Shown: in pieces, positions 40,601 to 49,445 of the stretch
How the letters are laid out: each line of letters begins with the position of its first letter
How positions within the stretch are numbered: the stretch's first letter is position 1
From: Pseudorasbora parva
Taxonomy: Eukaryota; Chordata; Actinopteri; Cypriniformes; Gobionidae
Reading direction: 5' to 3'
Assembly (NCBI RefSeq): GCF_024679245.1
Contig: NC_090195.1
Location: forward strand, 1,124,365 to 1,188,364
DNA: 64,000 nt
Notes under the pieces: generated by a model
Databases searched by the model: none
What the model was told of the DNA's origin: nothing
Seen by the model: the letters and a program-made list of their open reading frames with translations, nothing else
Made by a program: the position numbers and the translations under genes

Positions 40601-41494
40601 CTTCCTGTGTGTTTATGGTGTGTGTCGTGTGTCCAGTAGAGCTCTTCCTGTGTGTTTACGGTGTGTGTCGTGTGTCCAGTAGAGCTCTTCCTGTGTGTTT
40701 ACGGTGTGTGTCGTGTGTCCAGTAGAGCTCTTCCTGTGTGTTTACGGTGTGTGTCGTGTGTCCAGTAGAGCTCTTCCTGTGTGTTTACGGTGTGTGTCGT
40801 GTGTCCAGTAGAGCGCTTCCTGTGTGTTTACGGTGTGTGTCTTGTGTCCAGTAGAGCTCTTCCTGTGTGTTTACGGTGTGTGTCGTGTGTCCAGTAGAGC
40901 TCTTCCTGTGTGTTTACGGTGTGTGTCGTGTGTCCAGTAGAGCGCTTCCTGTGTGTTTACGGTGTGTGTCGTGTGTCCAGTAGAGCGCTTCCTGTGTGTT
41001 TACGGTGTGTGTCGTGTGTCCGGTAGAGCTCTTCCTGTGTGTTTACGGTGTGTGTCGTGTGTCCGGTAGAGCTCTTCCTGTGTGTTTACGGTGTGTGTCG
41101 TGTGTCCGGTAGAGCTCTTCCTGTGTGTTTACGGTGTGTGTCGTGTGTCCGGTAGAGCTCTTCCTGTGTGTTTACGGTGTGTGTCGTGTGTCCAGTAGAG
41201 CTCTTCCTGTGTGTTTATGGTGTGTGTCGTGTGTCCAGTAGAGCTCTTCCTGTGTGTTTACGGTGTGTGTCGTGTGTCCAGTAGAGCTCTTCCTGTGTGT
41301 TTACGGTGTGTGTGTGTTGTGTCCCCATAGAGTACTTCCTGTCGTCGGCCGGCTGTCAGCAGGAAGCTCTGGAACACACACTCGTCTCTCTGCAGACGGA
41401 CGTCGATAAGGATGTGAAATATTTCGCCAGTTTCCATCCGGGCAGCAGCCGAATGAACGAGGACGCCATGAGCACCACGTCCTCCACATACTGA
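4194..41494 (+). CDS. ppp4r1: ppp4r1, protein phosphatase 4 regulatory subunit 1 (20 coding exons)
   Basis: PPP4R1 is a HEAT-repeat scaffold that binds the PP4 catalytic subunit and directs its dephosphorylation activity; in mammals it is linked to HDAC3 and IKK/NF-kB control. Twenty exons with consistent phases join to 2,991 nt, 996 residues plus stop, against about 950 in human. Blocks matching the human protein from memory run throughout: [140 protein letters not shown], and the C-terminus [11 protein letters not shown]. Start ATG 4194 has A at -3 and G at +4. HEAT repeats flank an acidic linker enlarged by a coding tandem repeat in exon 11. The introns are unusually rich in minisatellites and transposons. 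It converges on twsg1. Confidence 0.96.
4298..4339 (+). CDS. ppp4r1: ppp4r1 exon 2
   Basis: Acceptor TGTGTTTCAG, donor GTGAGT. Encodes the rest of [14 protein letters not shown]; residues 3-16. Intron 1 is only 97 bp. Confidence 0.92.
5847..6366. mobile_element. Non-autonomous DNA element with terminal inverted repeats
   Basis: Left end AGCCTAGAAATCTAGACGCA and right end GTCTGGCTTGTCAGGCTA are imperfect inverted repeats. No transposase frame inside. Confidence 0.6.
6472..6807. mobile_element. MITE with GGGTTCACACTTGT ends
   Basis: Left GGGTTCACACTTGTAG and right ACAAGTGTGAACGCACCC are inverted repeats. A partial relative lies at about 21977-22085 in intron 10. Confidence 0.7.
6985..7535. 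mobile_element. DNA element, copy related to 53220-54090
   Basis: The segment 7048-7195 (GACGCGACTGAAGCGATGTT through GGAATAAAGTGGA) recurs at 53950-54093. The right end CCCCCCCTTTAA resembles a common cyprinid element end. Boundaries approximate. Confidence 0.55.
7883..8018 (+). CDS. ppp4r1: ppp4r1 exon 3
   Basis: Acceptor GTGTCTGTAG, donor GTAAGC. Residues about 17-61, with [16 protein letters not shown] and [16 protein letters not shown], ending in the split Arg codon of NVFNR. Confidence 0.95.
8100..9240 (+). mobile_element. Tc1-like transposon, decayed, in ppp4r1 intron 3
   Basis: A DD34E Tc1 family element. Recognisable transposase pieces on the plus strand: the N-terminal helix-turn-helix region ([20 protein letters not shown]), [28 protein letters not shown] and [14 protein letters not shown] near 9050. 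The first catalytic Asp is read as Glu (SEESR), and frame breaks plus a TG run at 8700-8722 interrupt the gene. Not functional. Confidence 0.88.
9452..9558 (+). CDS. ppp4r1: ppp4r1 exon 4
   Basis: Acceptor GTTTGGCAG, donor GTACGC. Encodes [18 protein letters not shown] and [12 protein letters not shown]; the start of the N-terminal HEAT repeats. Confidence 0.95.
10584..12594. mobile_element. hAT-type element with 8-bp target duplication
   Basis: Ends TAGGGCTGGAC and GTCCAGCCCTA are perfect inverted repeats, and GCTCAACT flanks both sides (10576-10583 and 12595-12602), the 8-bp duplication diagnostic of hAT. About 2.0 kb; no transposase recognised. Confidence 0.88.
10945..11805. repeat. Nested inverted repeat with GATTCGCACGGGATTA motif
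   Basis: The motif with TAGTATTATCTAGGGACCTC at 10949 reappears reversed at about 11765-11800, with further copies near 11610 and 11710. Probably a second transposon inside the hAT element. Confidence 0.6.
13269..13418. repeat. AT/TG microsatellite
   Basis: About 150 bp of alternating TA, interrupted by a short TGTG run at 13349-13362. Open frames across it on both strands are artefacts. Confidence 0.95.
13881..14023 (+). CDS. ppp4r1: ppp4r1 exon 5
   Basis: Acceptor TGTTCCTCAG, donor GTAAGT. Encodes [29 protein letters not shown] and RYLADQNNL; ends in phase 0. Confidence 0.96.
14024..17087. repeat. ppp4r1 intron 5: nested transposons
   Basis: Begins with an element end TAGGGTTGGGTATCG (14063) whose likely partner TATCCATCCCTA ends at about 17012. 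Inside: an AAAGGGTTAGTTCACCC-type piece (14115-14300, related to 19794-20150), a GAAAACG-rich fold-back (14565-15085), and the CACTGCAAA MITE (15163-16990) split by a further element (15227-16649). A TG/CG run precedes exon 6. Confidence 0.65.
15227..16649. mobile_element. Putative PIF/Harbinger-type element
   Basis: Left end TGCTGTGTTTACACCGCACG and right end GTGCGCCGTGAACGCAGCA are inverted repeats flanked by TAA on each side, matching the 3-bp TWA duplication of Harbinger. It sits inside the CACTGCAAA MITE. No transposase recognised. Confidence 0.6.
17088..17234 (+). CDS. ppp4r1: ppp4r1 exon 6
   Basis: Acceptor TGTGGTCAG after a TG/CG-rich tract, donor GTGAGA. Encodes [20 protein letters not shown] and [16 protein letters not shown]; 49 codons, phase 0 at both ends. 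Confidence 0.96.
17618..17725 (+). CDS. ppp4r1: ppp4r1 exon 7
   Basis: Acceptor CTTCTCTCAG, donor GTGGGT. Encodes [20 protein letters not shown] and [14 protein letters not shown]; 36 codons. Its last 19 bases are the first unit of the 44-bp array that continues into intron 7. Confidence 0.96.
17707..18058 (+). repeat. 44-bp minisatellite spanning the exon 7 / intron 7 boundary
   Basis: Eight units begin GATGTTCC at 17707, 17751, 17795, 17839, 17883, 17927, 17971 and 18015. The first includes the last 19 bases of exon 7 and the real donor (TAAG/GTGGGT). In all seven intronic copies the donor +1 G is A (TAAGATGGGT or TAAGATTGGT). Confidence 0.95.
18105..18600 (+). repeat. Dispersed repeat, copy 1
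   Basis: About 490 bp, nearly the same as 45100-45590 in twsg1 intron 3, starting near GTAATGTAAACTGCAGTT and running through CTCCGCCCACGTCCCGCCTC and AAGATGGCGACGGCCAGC. Family not recognised. Confidence 0.85.
18649..18714 (+). CDS. ppp4r1: ppp4r1 exon 8
   Basis: Acceptor TGTCCCACAG, donor GTATGA. Encodes [20 protein letters not shown] then LL; 22 codons. Confidence 0.95.
18860..19420. repeat. TTTATT-rich low-complexity tract and poly(A)
   Basis: Degenerate TTTATTTGTTTATTTAAA repeats in intron 8, then a run of A at about 19397-19417. No gene content. Confidence 0.85.
19597..19755 (+). CDS. ppp4r1: ppp4r1 exon 9
   Basis: Acceptor CCTGTCCAG, donor GTACGT. Encodes [39 protein letters not shown]; 53 codons. 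Confidence 0.96.
19794..20150. mobile_element. AAAGGGATAGTTCACCC-type element
   Basis: Left end TTAAAGGGATAGTTCACCC and shared blocks (TTTATCTGCTGAGCCCCAGG, GAAGATTTTTAACTCAACCG) with 14115-14290. A cyprinid DNA-element type. Confidence 0.65.
20175..21107 (-). mobile_element. Tc1-like transposase relic, minus strand, intron 9
   Basis: Reads as a second, different Tc1 family. Minus-strand pieces: [40 protein letters not shown] (intact first Asp), [31 protein letters not shown] and [15 protein letters not shown] stop/frame break near 20520 separates the C-terminus, and the 5' part is cut off by the SINE at 21108. Non-functional. Confidence 0.88.
21108..21305 (-). mobile_element. tRNA-derived SINE
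   Basis: On the minus strand 21285-21220 reads like a tRNA head: box A-like TAGCTCAACCAGTAGAGCG and box B GGTTCGATTCC, then the common fish sequence AGTCGCTTTGGATAAAAGCG. Flanked by TGTGTTACATT-like direct repeats. It is a SINE, not a tRNA gene: no paired acceptor stem is seen. Confidence 0.7.
21686..21804 (+). CDS. ppp4r1: ppp4r1 exon 10
   Basis: Acceptor GGTCACAG, donor GTGAGA. Encodes [20 protein letters not shown] and [10 protein letters not shown], then enters the variable linker; ends two bases into a Ser codon. Confidence 0.94.
21972..23545. repeat. ppp4r1 intron 10: nested elements
   Basis: A GGGTGCGTTCACACTTGTCA element end (about 21978) is followed by a fish repeat at 22135-22376 (ending GAGCCACTGCCGCCCC), then a GTGTGAAAGCAACCACG-type element that is split by a pogo-like insertion (22443-23081). 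The right half encodes a short Myb/SANT-like start ([14 protein letters not shown] at 23286), as in Harbinger accessory proteins. Confidence 0.6.
22443..23081 (+). mobile_element. pogo/Tigger-like element with TA duplication
   Basis: Ends CCGTATTTTCCGGACTATAA and TTATAGTCCGGAAAATACGG are perfect inverted repeats flanked by TA. The internal frame 22579-22935 has [20 protein letters not shown] and [14 protein letters not shown], which resemble the N-terminal DNA-binding region of pogo-type transposases (recognised from memory). Only about 640 bp, so non-autonomous. Confidence 0.7.
23622..23965 (+). mobile_element. tRNA-derived SINE, copy 1 (intron 10)
   Basis: tRNA-like head at about 23642-23712 (TAGTCTAGGGTTAGAGACGC and GGTTCGAATCC box B), then a body ending near AAAAGTGGGTGGGTCTTG. 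Copy 2 lies at 45818-46135. Confidence 0.75.
24128..24858 (+). CDS. ppp4r1: ppp4r1 exon 11 with coding tandem repeat
   Basis: Acceptor TCTCGTTCAG, donor GTGAGC. The 731-nt exon encodes the linker between N- and C-terminal HEAT blocks. Residues from about 24195 to 24570 are 7-8-residue units of the form EEGGAKV / EEGGADV, then a Ser/Glu-rich stretch, [20 protein letters not shown], and the conserved [13 protein letters not shown]. The open frame on the opposite strand here is a by-product of the repeat. Confidence 0.94.
24195..24570 (+). repeat. ppp4r1: Coding tandem repeat in ppp4r1 exon 11
   Basis: About 17 units of 21-24 bp of the form GAGGAGGGCGGAGCT plus 6-9 bp, all kept in frame, encoding E(E)GGA followed by KV, DV, EV, KE and so on. 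Confidence 0.92.
24859..27889. repeat. ppp4r1 intron 11
   Basis: Contains a CACTGCAAA-type MITE remnant (25565-25783, right end CATTTTTTGCAGTG) and TTCTTGATATCA-rich repeats with inverted partners between 25480 and 27180. A TG run lies at 27521-27602. The rest is AT-rich and unassigned. Confidence 0.6.
27890..28023 (+). CDS. ppp4r1: ppp4r1 exon 12
   Basis: Acceptor TGTTTTCCAG, donor GTGAGC. Encodes [20 protein letters not shown] and [15 protein letters not shown]; ends in phase 0. Confidence 0.92.
28140..28295 (-). repeat. Inverted copy of the 785-960 repeat
   Basis: Shares blocks such as GACATTGGTGTCAATGAAGG and GATGAGCGGAGGTCTGACGG with vapa intron 2, in opposite orientation. Confidence 0.8.
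28546..28675 (+). repeat. 27-bp minisatellite abutting exon 13 acceptor
   Basis: About five units of TATGCTTCATATATTATC plus 9 bp; the last unit diverges into the acceptor ATGTTGTGTTTTTCAG. Confidence 0.9.
28676..28762 (+). CDS. ppp4r1: ppp4r1 exon 13
   Basis: Acceptor GTGTTTTTCAG at the end of a 27-bp array, donor GTGAGT. Encodes [20 protein letters not shown]; matches the human DSDLSNNSSFSPDEERRTK segment in position and acidity. Confidence 0.93.
28835..29020 (+). CDS. ppp4r1: ppp4r1 exon 14
   Basis: Acceptor CCGCTTCAG, donor GTGAGC. Encodes [38 protein letters not shown] and [12 protein letters not shown]; one of the best conserved exons, 62 codons. Confidence 0.97.
29081..32115. mobile_element. 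CACTGCAAA-type MITE expanded by an internal minisatellite
   Basis: Left arm 29081-29267 (CACTGCAAAAAATGCTTTTC) and right arm 31945-32115 (CACCCCATTGGCAGATTATT through GACTAGAAACAAGAC) are the two halves of a known fold-back element. Between them is the array 29268-31935. The right end is cut at 32115 by a CCGTATTTTCCGCACTATAA element. Confidence 0.88.
29268..31935. repeat. 25/26-bp minisatellite, about 105 copies, intron 14
   Basis: Units contain TAATCTGCCAATAGGATAAG; the 25-bp type has GATAAGTAAA, the 26-bp type GATAAAGTAAA. A GATGAGT variant is confined to about 31244-31620. Stop-free frames up to 906 codons on the minus strand arise because the unit lacks stops in several frames; they are not genes. 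Confidence 0.97.
32116..32255. mobile_element. CCGTATTTTCC-type element fragment
   Basis: Left end TACCGTATTTTCCGCACTAT, followed by AAGGCGCACTTAAACGCC. It is inserted at a TA in the MITE and is itself interrupted by the hAT element at 32256. Right end not identified. Confidence 0.65.
32256..33824 (-). mobile_element. hAT-type element, copy 1 (intron 14)
   Basis: Ends TAGTGCTGCAACGA and GTTGCAGCTCTA with an exact 8-bp duplication GATCACAC (32248-32255, 33825-33832). Length 1,569 bp. Same family as 38360-39943 in opposite orientation. Palindromic GTCGACGTCATCGATGACGT lies near one end. No full transposase. Confidence 0.93.
33825..33900. other. Short 3' segment of intron 14
   Basis: Target duplication, then a TG run directly before the exon 15 acceptor. 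Confidence 0.6.
33901..34062 (+). CDS. ppp4r1: ppp4r1 exon 15
   Basis: Acceptor GTGTGTCAG after a TG run, donor GTCCGC (weak but supported by homology). Encodes [20 protein letters not shown] and [18 protein letters not shown]-terminal HEAT repeats. Confidence 0.95.
34063..34261 (+). repeat. Degenerate tandem repeat filling intron 15
   Basis: Four to five irregular units around GATGTCACATGCTCTTCATC plus TGTGTG; the last unit, GATGTCACTTCCTCTTCCAG, is the splice acceptor of exon 16. Confidence 0.75.
34262..34362 (+). CDS. ppp4r1: ppp4r1 exon 16
   Basis: Acceptor CCTCTTCCAG, donor GTACGA. Encodes [20 protein letters not shown] then [13 protein letters not shown]; the Glu codon is split GA/G, which fixes this donor rather than the following TG run. 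Confidence 0.94.
34454..34574 (+). CDS. ppp4r1: ppp4r1 exon 17
   Basis: Acceptor TGTGACAG, donor GTACTG. Encodes [20 protein letters not shown] and [14 protein letters not shown]; intron 16 is only 91 bp. Confidence 0.94.
34582..34636. repeat. CA microsatellite, intron 17
   Basis: About 27 CA units just after the exon 17 donor. Confidence 0.95.
34707..35957. mobile_element. TTAA-flanked DNA element with conserved frame
   Basis: Ends AGCTACACTGTGTGATAT and TTACACAGTGTAGCT are inverted repeats flanked by TTAA (34703-34706 and 35958-35961). A minus-strand frame (35811-35320) ends with a basic stretch [14 protein letters not shown] followed by [15 protein letters not shown] and [10 protein letters not shown], which looks like protein sequence. 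A GTCCCCGACCGGGGTCGAAT-type piece lies at 35511-35630. A shorter relative lies at 54092-54515. Confidence 0.7.
36161..36430 (+). repeat. GC-rich minisatellite, intron 17
   Basis: Fourteen copies of GTGAGTCG in units of 20-21 bp (GCCCCCGGGTGAGTCGCCTC), shortening to 16 bp at the right end, immediately upstream of exon 18. Confidence 0.95.
36444..36572 (+). CDS. ppp4r1: ppp4r1 exon 18
   Basis: Acceptor TGTTGGTAG, donor GTGAGG. Encodes [30 protein letters not shown] and AFVCQ; 43 codons. Flanked upstream by a GC-rich array and downstream by a pyrimidine tract. Confidence 0.94.
36577..36857 (+). repeat. Pure pyrimidine tract, intron 18
   Basis: About 280 bp of CTCCTC/TTCTTCCTC with only occasional A, starting a few bases after the exon 18 donor. 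Open frames of poly-Leu, poly-Pro or poly-Glu across it are artefacts. Confidence 0.95.
36887..37028 (+). CDS. ppp4r1: ppp4r1 exon 19
   Basis: Acceptor GTGTTGTCAG, donor GTGTGT. Encodes [20 protein letters not shown] and [18 protein letters not shown]; matches human spacing. An alternative CTGTAG acceptor 8 bp downstream would break the frame. Confidence 0.92.
37047..38359 (+). repeat. 43-bp minisatellite, intron 19, left part
   Basis: About 30 units containing GTGTCCAGTAGAGCTCTTCC and TGTGTGTTTACGGTGTGTG. Variants include GAGCGCTTCC and units lacking the TCGTGTG step. Interrupted by the hAT element at 38360. Confidence 0.96.
38360..39943 (+). mobile_element. hAT-type element, copy 2 (intron 19)
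   Basis: Ends TAGAGCTGCAAC and GTTGCAGCACTA with an exact 8-bp duplication GTTTACGG (38352-38359, 39944-39951) made from the minisatellite unit. Length 1,584 bp; near-identical by eye to 32256-33824 in opposite orientation. Confidence 0.93.
39944..41312 (+). repeat. 43-bp minisatellite, intron 19, right part
   Basis: About 32 further units running up to the exon 20 acceptor. A GTGTCCGGTAGAG variant clusters at about 41020-41160. Confidence 0.96.
41331..41494 (+). CDS. ppp4r1: ppp4r1 exon 20 (terminal coding)
   Basis: Acceptor GTGTCCCCATAG, stop TGA 41492-41494. Encodes [36 protein letters not shown] and [11 protein letters not shown]. The acceptor plus first 16 exon bases resemble the unit of the 43-bp array filling intron 19. 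Confidence 0.96.
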
Positions 41495-41740
41495 GCTCAG
41501 GCCGCTTCCCACAATGCACCGCGGCGGTCTGCTTATTCGCCACAGAAGCCTTAACCGTGTCTTCCAGCAGAGCTCGAGCCGCTCTTTTAACGGTCAGCGC
41601 AGCACATTGTTGCCCTGATGGACTCTTTTAACCCATCTGAACTTTCACTTGAAGCCTTGAGTGTTTTAATGCAAACCTCCTGTGTATATATTCCTGTTTT
41701 TGATCATGAATAGCGGATGTTATTCTCTTAACCTGTGCAG

Positions 41741-41746
41741 AATAAA
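41741..41746 (+). terminator. ppp4r1: ppp4r1 poly(A) signal
   Basis: AATAAA about 247 bp after the stop codon, with cleavage likely 10-25 bp further on. The 3' UTR would then be about 270 nt, ending just before a palindromic transposon. Confidence 0.75.
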
Positions 41747-41812
41747 CTTTCACATCAAATCACTTCCTGTTCTCCTTCAGGCGAAGAACATCAGCGCAAC
41801 AACTCATTCATA

Positions 41813-42124
41813 TTAAAGGGACAGTTCACCCGAAAATGAAACTTCCCATCATTTACTCGCCCTCATGTTGTTCCAAACCTCTATGAGTTTCTTTCTTCTG
41901 CTGAACACAAAAGAAGATATTTGGAAGAATGTTTGTAGAGAGCAACCATTGACTACTGTAGTATTTTTTCCCCTACTATGGTAGTCAATGGTTGCTCTCT
42001 ACAAACATTCTTCCAAATATCTCCCCTTGTGTTCAGCAGAAGAAAGAAACTCAGACAGGTTTGGAACAACATGAGGGCGAGTAAATGATGGGAAGTTTCA
42101 TTTTTGGGTGAACTCTGTCTTTAA
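41813..42124. mobile_element. Near-perfect palindromic MITE
   Basis: Starts TTAAAGGGACAGTTCACCC and ends GGGTGAACTCTGTCTTTAA. The arms (about 150 bp each, for example GGTAGTCAATGGTTGCTCTC) mirror each other around about 41968. It lies just after the ppp4r1 poly(A) signal. Confidence 0.9.
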
Positions 42125-43063
42125 CTGATGAAACCTTGTATAGTTTTACCCGTTTAAGTTTAATCATTATTTCAGAGCCTCGTTACATTGCCAGAGATGA
42201 TTTTTTGATCTCGTGCTCGCTTCTGAAGTAAAGATCAGGAACAGTAAACCGCACAGATTTCATATGGAGCGATGCTGTGATTAATGCAGAGATCAGAACT
42301 TCACACGTTATGAATGAATGCTGTGGAAGCGGAGGGAGTTTGCGGATGACTGGAGGCTCATGGGACTGAATGGACTCTCTGTGTGAGGGTGAATGTGGGA
42401 CGCTTCATTAGGAGACGGGACGAGAGACGGACATTAGTCTCGGACAGAAGATTCACACCAGAGAGAGGGAGACCGAAGAATCATATTATAAATAAAATAA
42501 TGAATAAAAAGTGTTTAAATTATCAAAGAAATTGTTTAAATTAAAAATACAATATAAATGAAAGTAAAAAAATGTAAGTTTAATAAAAATGATTTAAAAA
42601 AAAAAATCAATCAACTTAAAAATTGAAATTAAAAAAATGCATAAATGCATGAGAAATACATAATCAATAAAGAAAATAAATTAAACCAATAGAAATAGAA
42701 AACTAAAAAGGAAAAATAAACAACAATTGTATAAAATGATAAATATAAGTAAAAATACATAAAATAAAATGGAAAAAAATTGCATAAATATTTAAGAATA
42801 ATTAAAAAAAGGAACAATAATAATGAAAATATTGTAAAAAGGAAAAATAAATGCATAAGAGACAATTAAAAAAAGGAAAAATTATAAAAGACAGAAAAAC
42901 AGAAAGGAGAAAAAAATAGAAATGCATAAAAACAGCCTCCAGTAAAGAAAATTAAAAACTAAAAATTTGAAAATTACAAAAATCAAAAAAAGAAACTAGA
43001 AAAGAACTAAAGGAAACTCAAATGAAATGATCAGACAGGAATACAGTAACCCGCAGATGATGT
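42125..43063. other. Region between convergent genes
   Basis: 42480-43020 is A-rich low-complexity DNA with many AAAATAAA steps. 42125-42480 is unassigned unique-looking sequence. Confidence 0.6.
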
Positions 43064-43069
43064 TTTATT
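43064..43069 (-). terminator. twsg1: twsg1 poly(A) signal candidate
   Basis: AATAAA on the minus strand about 780 nt after the stop. The 3' UTR would contain the GACGGTCAGTAAC-type tandem repeat. An A-rich tract follows immediately. Confidence 0.55.
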
Positions 43070-43339
43070 ATAAATCCAGTGATTGGCTGAGGACACAAGC
43101 GTCCCTCATCTTTAACACACACACACACACACGTCGGTCTTCAGAAAGACCTGGAGTACGGTCAGAATAATATAATCTATTGAAGCACAGATATGCATCT
43201 AATCTCAATCCTGCCGCTCGTCTGAACGCACGCGGCTACACGTCAGTCTGCAGGAGTAACAGGAATAATAATAATATATACACAATCTAAAGCGTGAGCC
43301 TAAGGGACCGACATCAGACGTCAGTGCGGATGAGAGGCA

Positions 43340-43760
43340 GACGGGACGGTCAGTAACAGACAGGACAAGATGGTCATTAACTAACGGGATGGTCAGTAAC
43401 GAACAGGACGGTCAGTAACGAACGGGAGGGTAAGTAACAGACAGGACAAGATGGTCATTAACTAACGGGATGGTCAGTAACGAACAGGACGGTCAGTAAC
43501 GAACGGGAGGGTAAGTAACAGACAGGACAAGATGGTCATTAACTAACGGGATGGTCAGTAACGGACAATTAAGTCAATAATGAACGGGACACAGAATCAG
43601 ACGGGACGGGATGATATGGTCAGTAATGGACAGGACGGTCAGTAACAGACAATACGGTCATTAGTGGGACTAGACGGTCAGTCATTGAAGGGATGGTCAG
43701 TAACGGACAATACATCAGTCATGAGATGATCAGTAACAGACAGGACACAGAATCAGACAG
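43340..43760 (-). repeat. Tandem repeat in twsg1 3' UTR
   Basis: A higher-order unit of about 81 bp (GACAGGACAAGATGGTCATT at 43359, 43440 and 43521), built from shorter GACGGTCAGTAAC motifs that continue degenerately to about 43760. Confidence 0.85.
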
Positions 43761-43847
43761 GACGGTCATCAACGGGACAATATGGTCCCATTAATAAGGT
43801 TATTAAAGAACAGGATGTCATTAACGGTCAGTGAATGTCATTAGCGG

Positions 43848-47677
<3,830 letters not shown>

Positions 47678-47745
47678 TACGACCCGAACCGGAGCGAACC
47701 CACCTGACCTGAATCAACACACGAGTGAATGAATAAATGAATGAG

Positions 47746-47750
47746 AGACT

Positions 47751-47817
<67 letters not shown>

Positions 47818-47984
47818 AGAGAGAGGCACAATACACAAACATCAAAGACAAAAGCGGCTTCCGGCGGCCAGTGACGCGACAGCGCGCGGCGGCGGCGACA
47901 TCAAAGGCTTGTCTGAAAGTAACAGTGCGAAAGTATCGAGCACGTGCTACAGTAACCGCGGGAGTTTCCTCACGCCTCGCAACA

Positions 47985-48026
<42 letters not shown>
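47746..48026. repeat. CA microsatellites in the twsg1 5' region
   Basis: A CA run at 47753-47813 and another at 47985-48026, flanking a GC-rich segment (47850-47960) in the first intron of twsg1. Confidence 0.9.
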
Positions 48027-48028
<2 letters not shown>

Positions 48029-48135
48029 AAACGTGTGTGAACCTCTCTCTGATTCACCTCGTGCTTGAGCGAAACGACTTAAAGCCTCGAGTCTGAAGAA
48101 GTTTCTCACACACACACACACAATCACAAACTCAC

Positions 48136-48200
48136 CGCGAGACAATGGAGGTGTTCGTGTCTTCCAGGAGGTTTGAACACACACGGATCCGCTGCAGAAG
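48136..48200 (-). other. twsg1: Possible noncoding first exon of twsg1
   Basis: A donor-like CTCGCG/GTGAGT (complement of 48130-48141) lies 430 bp upstream of the 5' UTR acceptor of the coding exon. It would define a noncoding first exon ending at 48136; its 5' limit is unknown and given only nominally. Confidence 0.4.
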
Positions 48201-49445
48201 ATTTAAGACATCATCAGAACAGACCCGAACTGGACTAGACTGCTGCTGTGAGTCTCTTTCACACACACACACACAAAGACACACAGGCGCCTTAAAGACA
48301 CACACCCCCTTTTGCTTGCTTATCTACAGAGGAGGTGTGTGTGTGTGTGTGTGTTATATGACCCCAAACAATCACCGTGAAGACGCAAAAGACAGCAGAA
48401 AGGAGTTTCTGAAATCAAAAAGATCAACCTGCACATTAATGACGACAGAAATGAAGAGTTAGCCTAATACTTTAATAAATCTGGTCATGTTATTGATTTA
48501 CACACAGACTGTGTATAGGCTATATGTTATACAATATTGTCAATGTCGAAAACAACTTTTCATATTTGTGTGCAAAACGTCAAAAATTGTAATCAATGAA
48601 ATTATTTTTTTATACTTTTTAATACTCTATTTATGATATAAAAAGTCAAAATTATGACGCATAAAAATTGAAATAATGACTTAAAAATGTAATGATGACA
48701 TAAAGACAATATTACGACAAAAGGTCAAAATTATAAGGGAGAAATAAAGTCCGAATGGCGGGAAATACATTTGGAATAGTGTGAGAGAAAGTCGAAATGG
48801 CGGAGAATAATGTCGGAATGTAAATAATAATGATAATTGCTCACACTTCTTGTCTGGTGAGGACTCGGAGTCAGAGAGAAAATGGCCAACCAGAGGAAGG
48901 CAGTCAGAGCTTTGGAGCATATAAATGAAATATGAGAAATAAATGAATGAGAAGATGCGCTTCCTTCTGACGGAACCCTCTCGGTGGCAGAAATCATGAG
49001 GTAACAGTAAACATGTATTTATTATATATATATATGTATGTATATATATGTATCCAGATATTGCACAGCTGACAGACACACTTGACCAAACCTCAGCATC
49101 GCTCGGCAGTCGCTGCAGGTCCAGGTCACCGTTTGCTGTTTTTGACGAACCATGAGCAGATGTTGGTTCTGAAGGTCAGTTTGCTGTGTTGTGTTCACAT
49201 TATTGAATTTAATGATGCACTTTTGTTACCTAATTTTCCTTACATGCTCATTAATGAAGTATTTTATTTAATAACAATTGTTTTAAAAGTTAATGCACTT
49301 TAAAAAGTGAATGTGATTTCATTTCAATAAAAGATGCGAGTCTTGATTTGGTTTCCATTTGCTTGTGCTCGCGAGCGCCCTCTGGTGGGAACAGGAGACG
49401 AGACCTTTAACTTCATTCAGTTCGACATTTCAATAACGTTAGGCA
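48201..49445. other. Upstream of twsg1
   Basis: Probably includes the twsg1 promoter near 48200-48400. Further on, AT-rich repeats (GTCGAAATGGCGG-type at 48770-48820) and a TATATATG run near 49025. No gene recognised. Confidence 0.5.
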
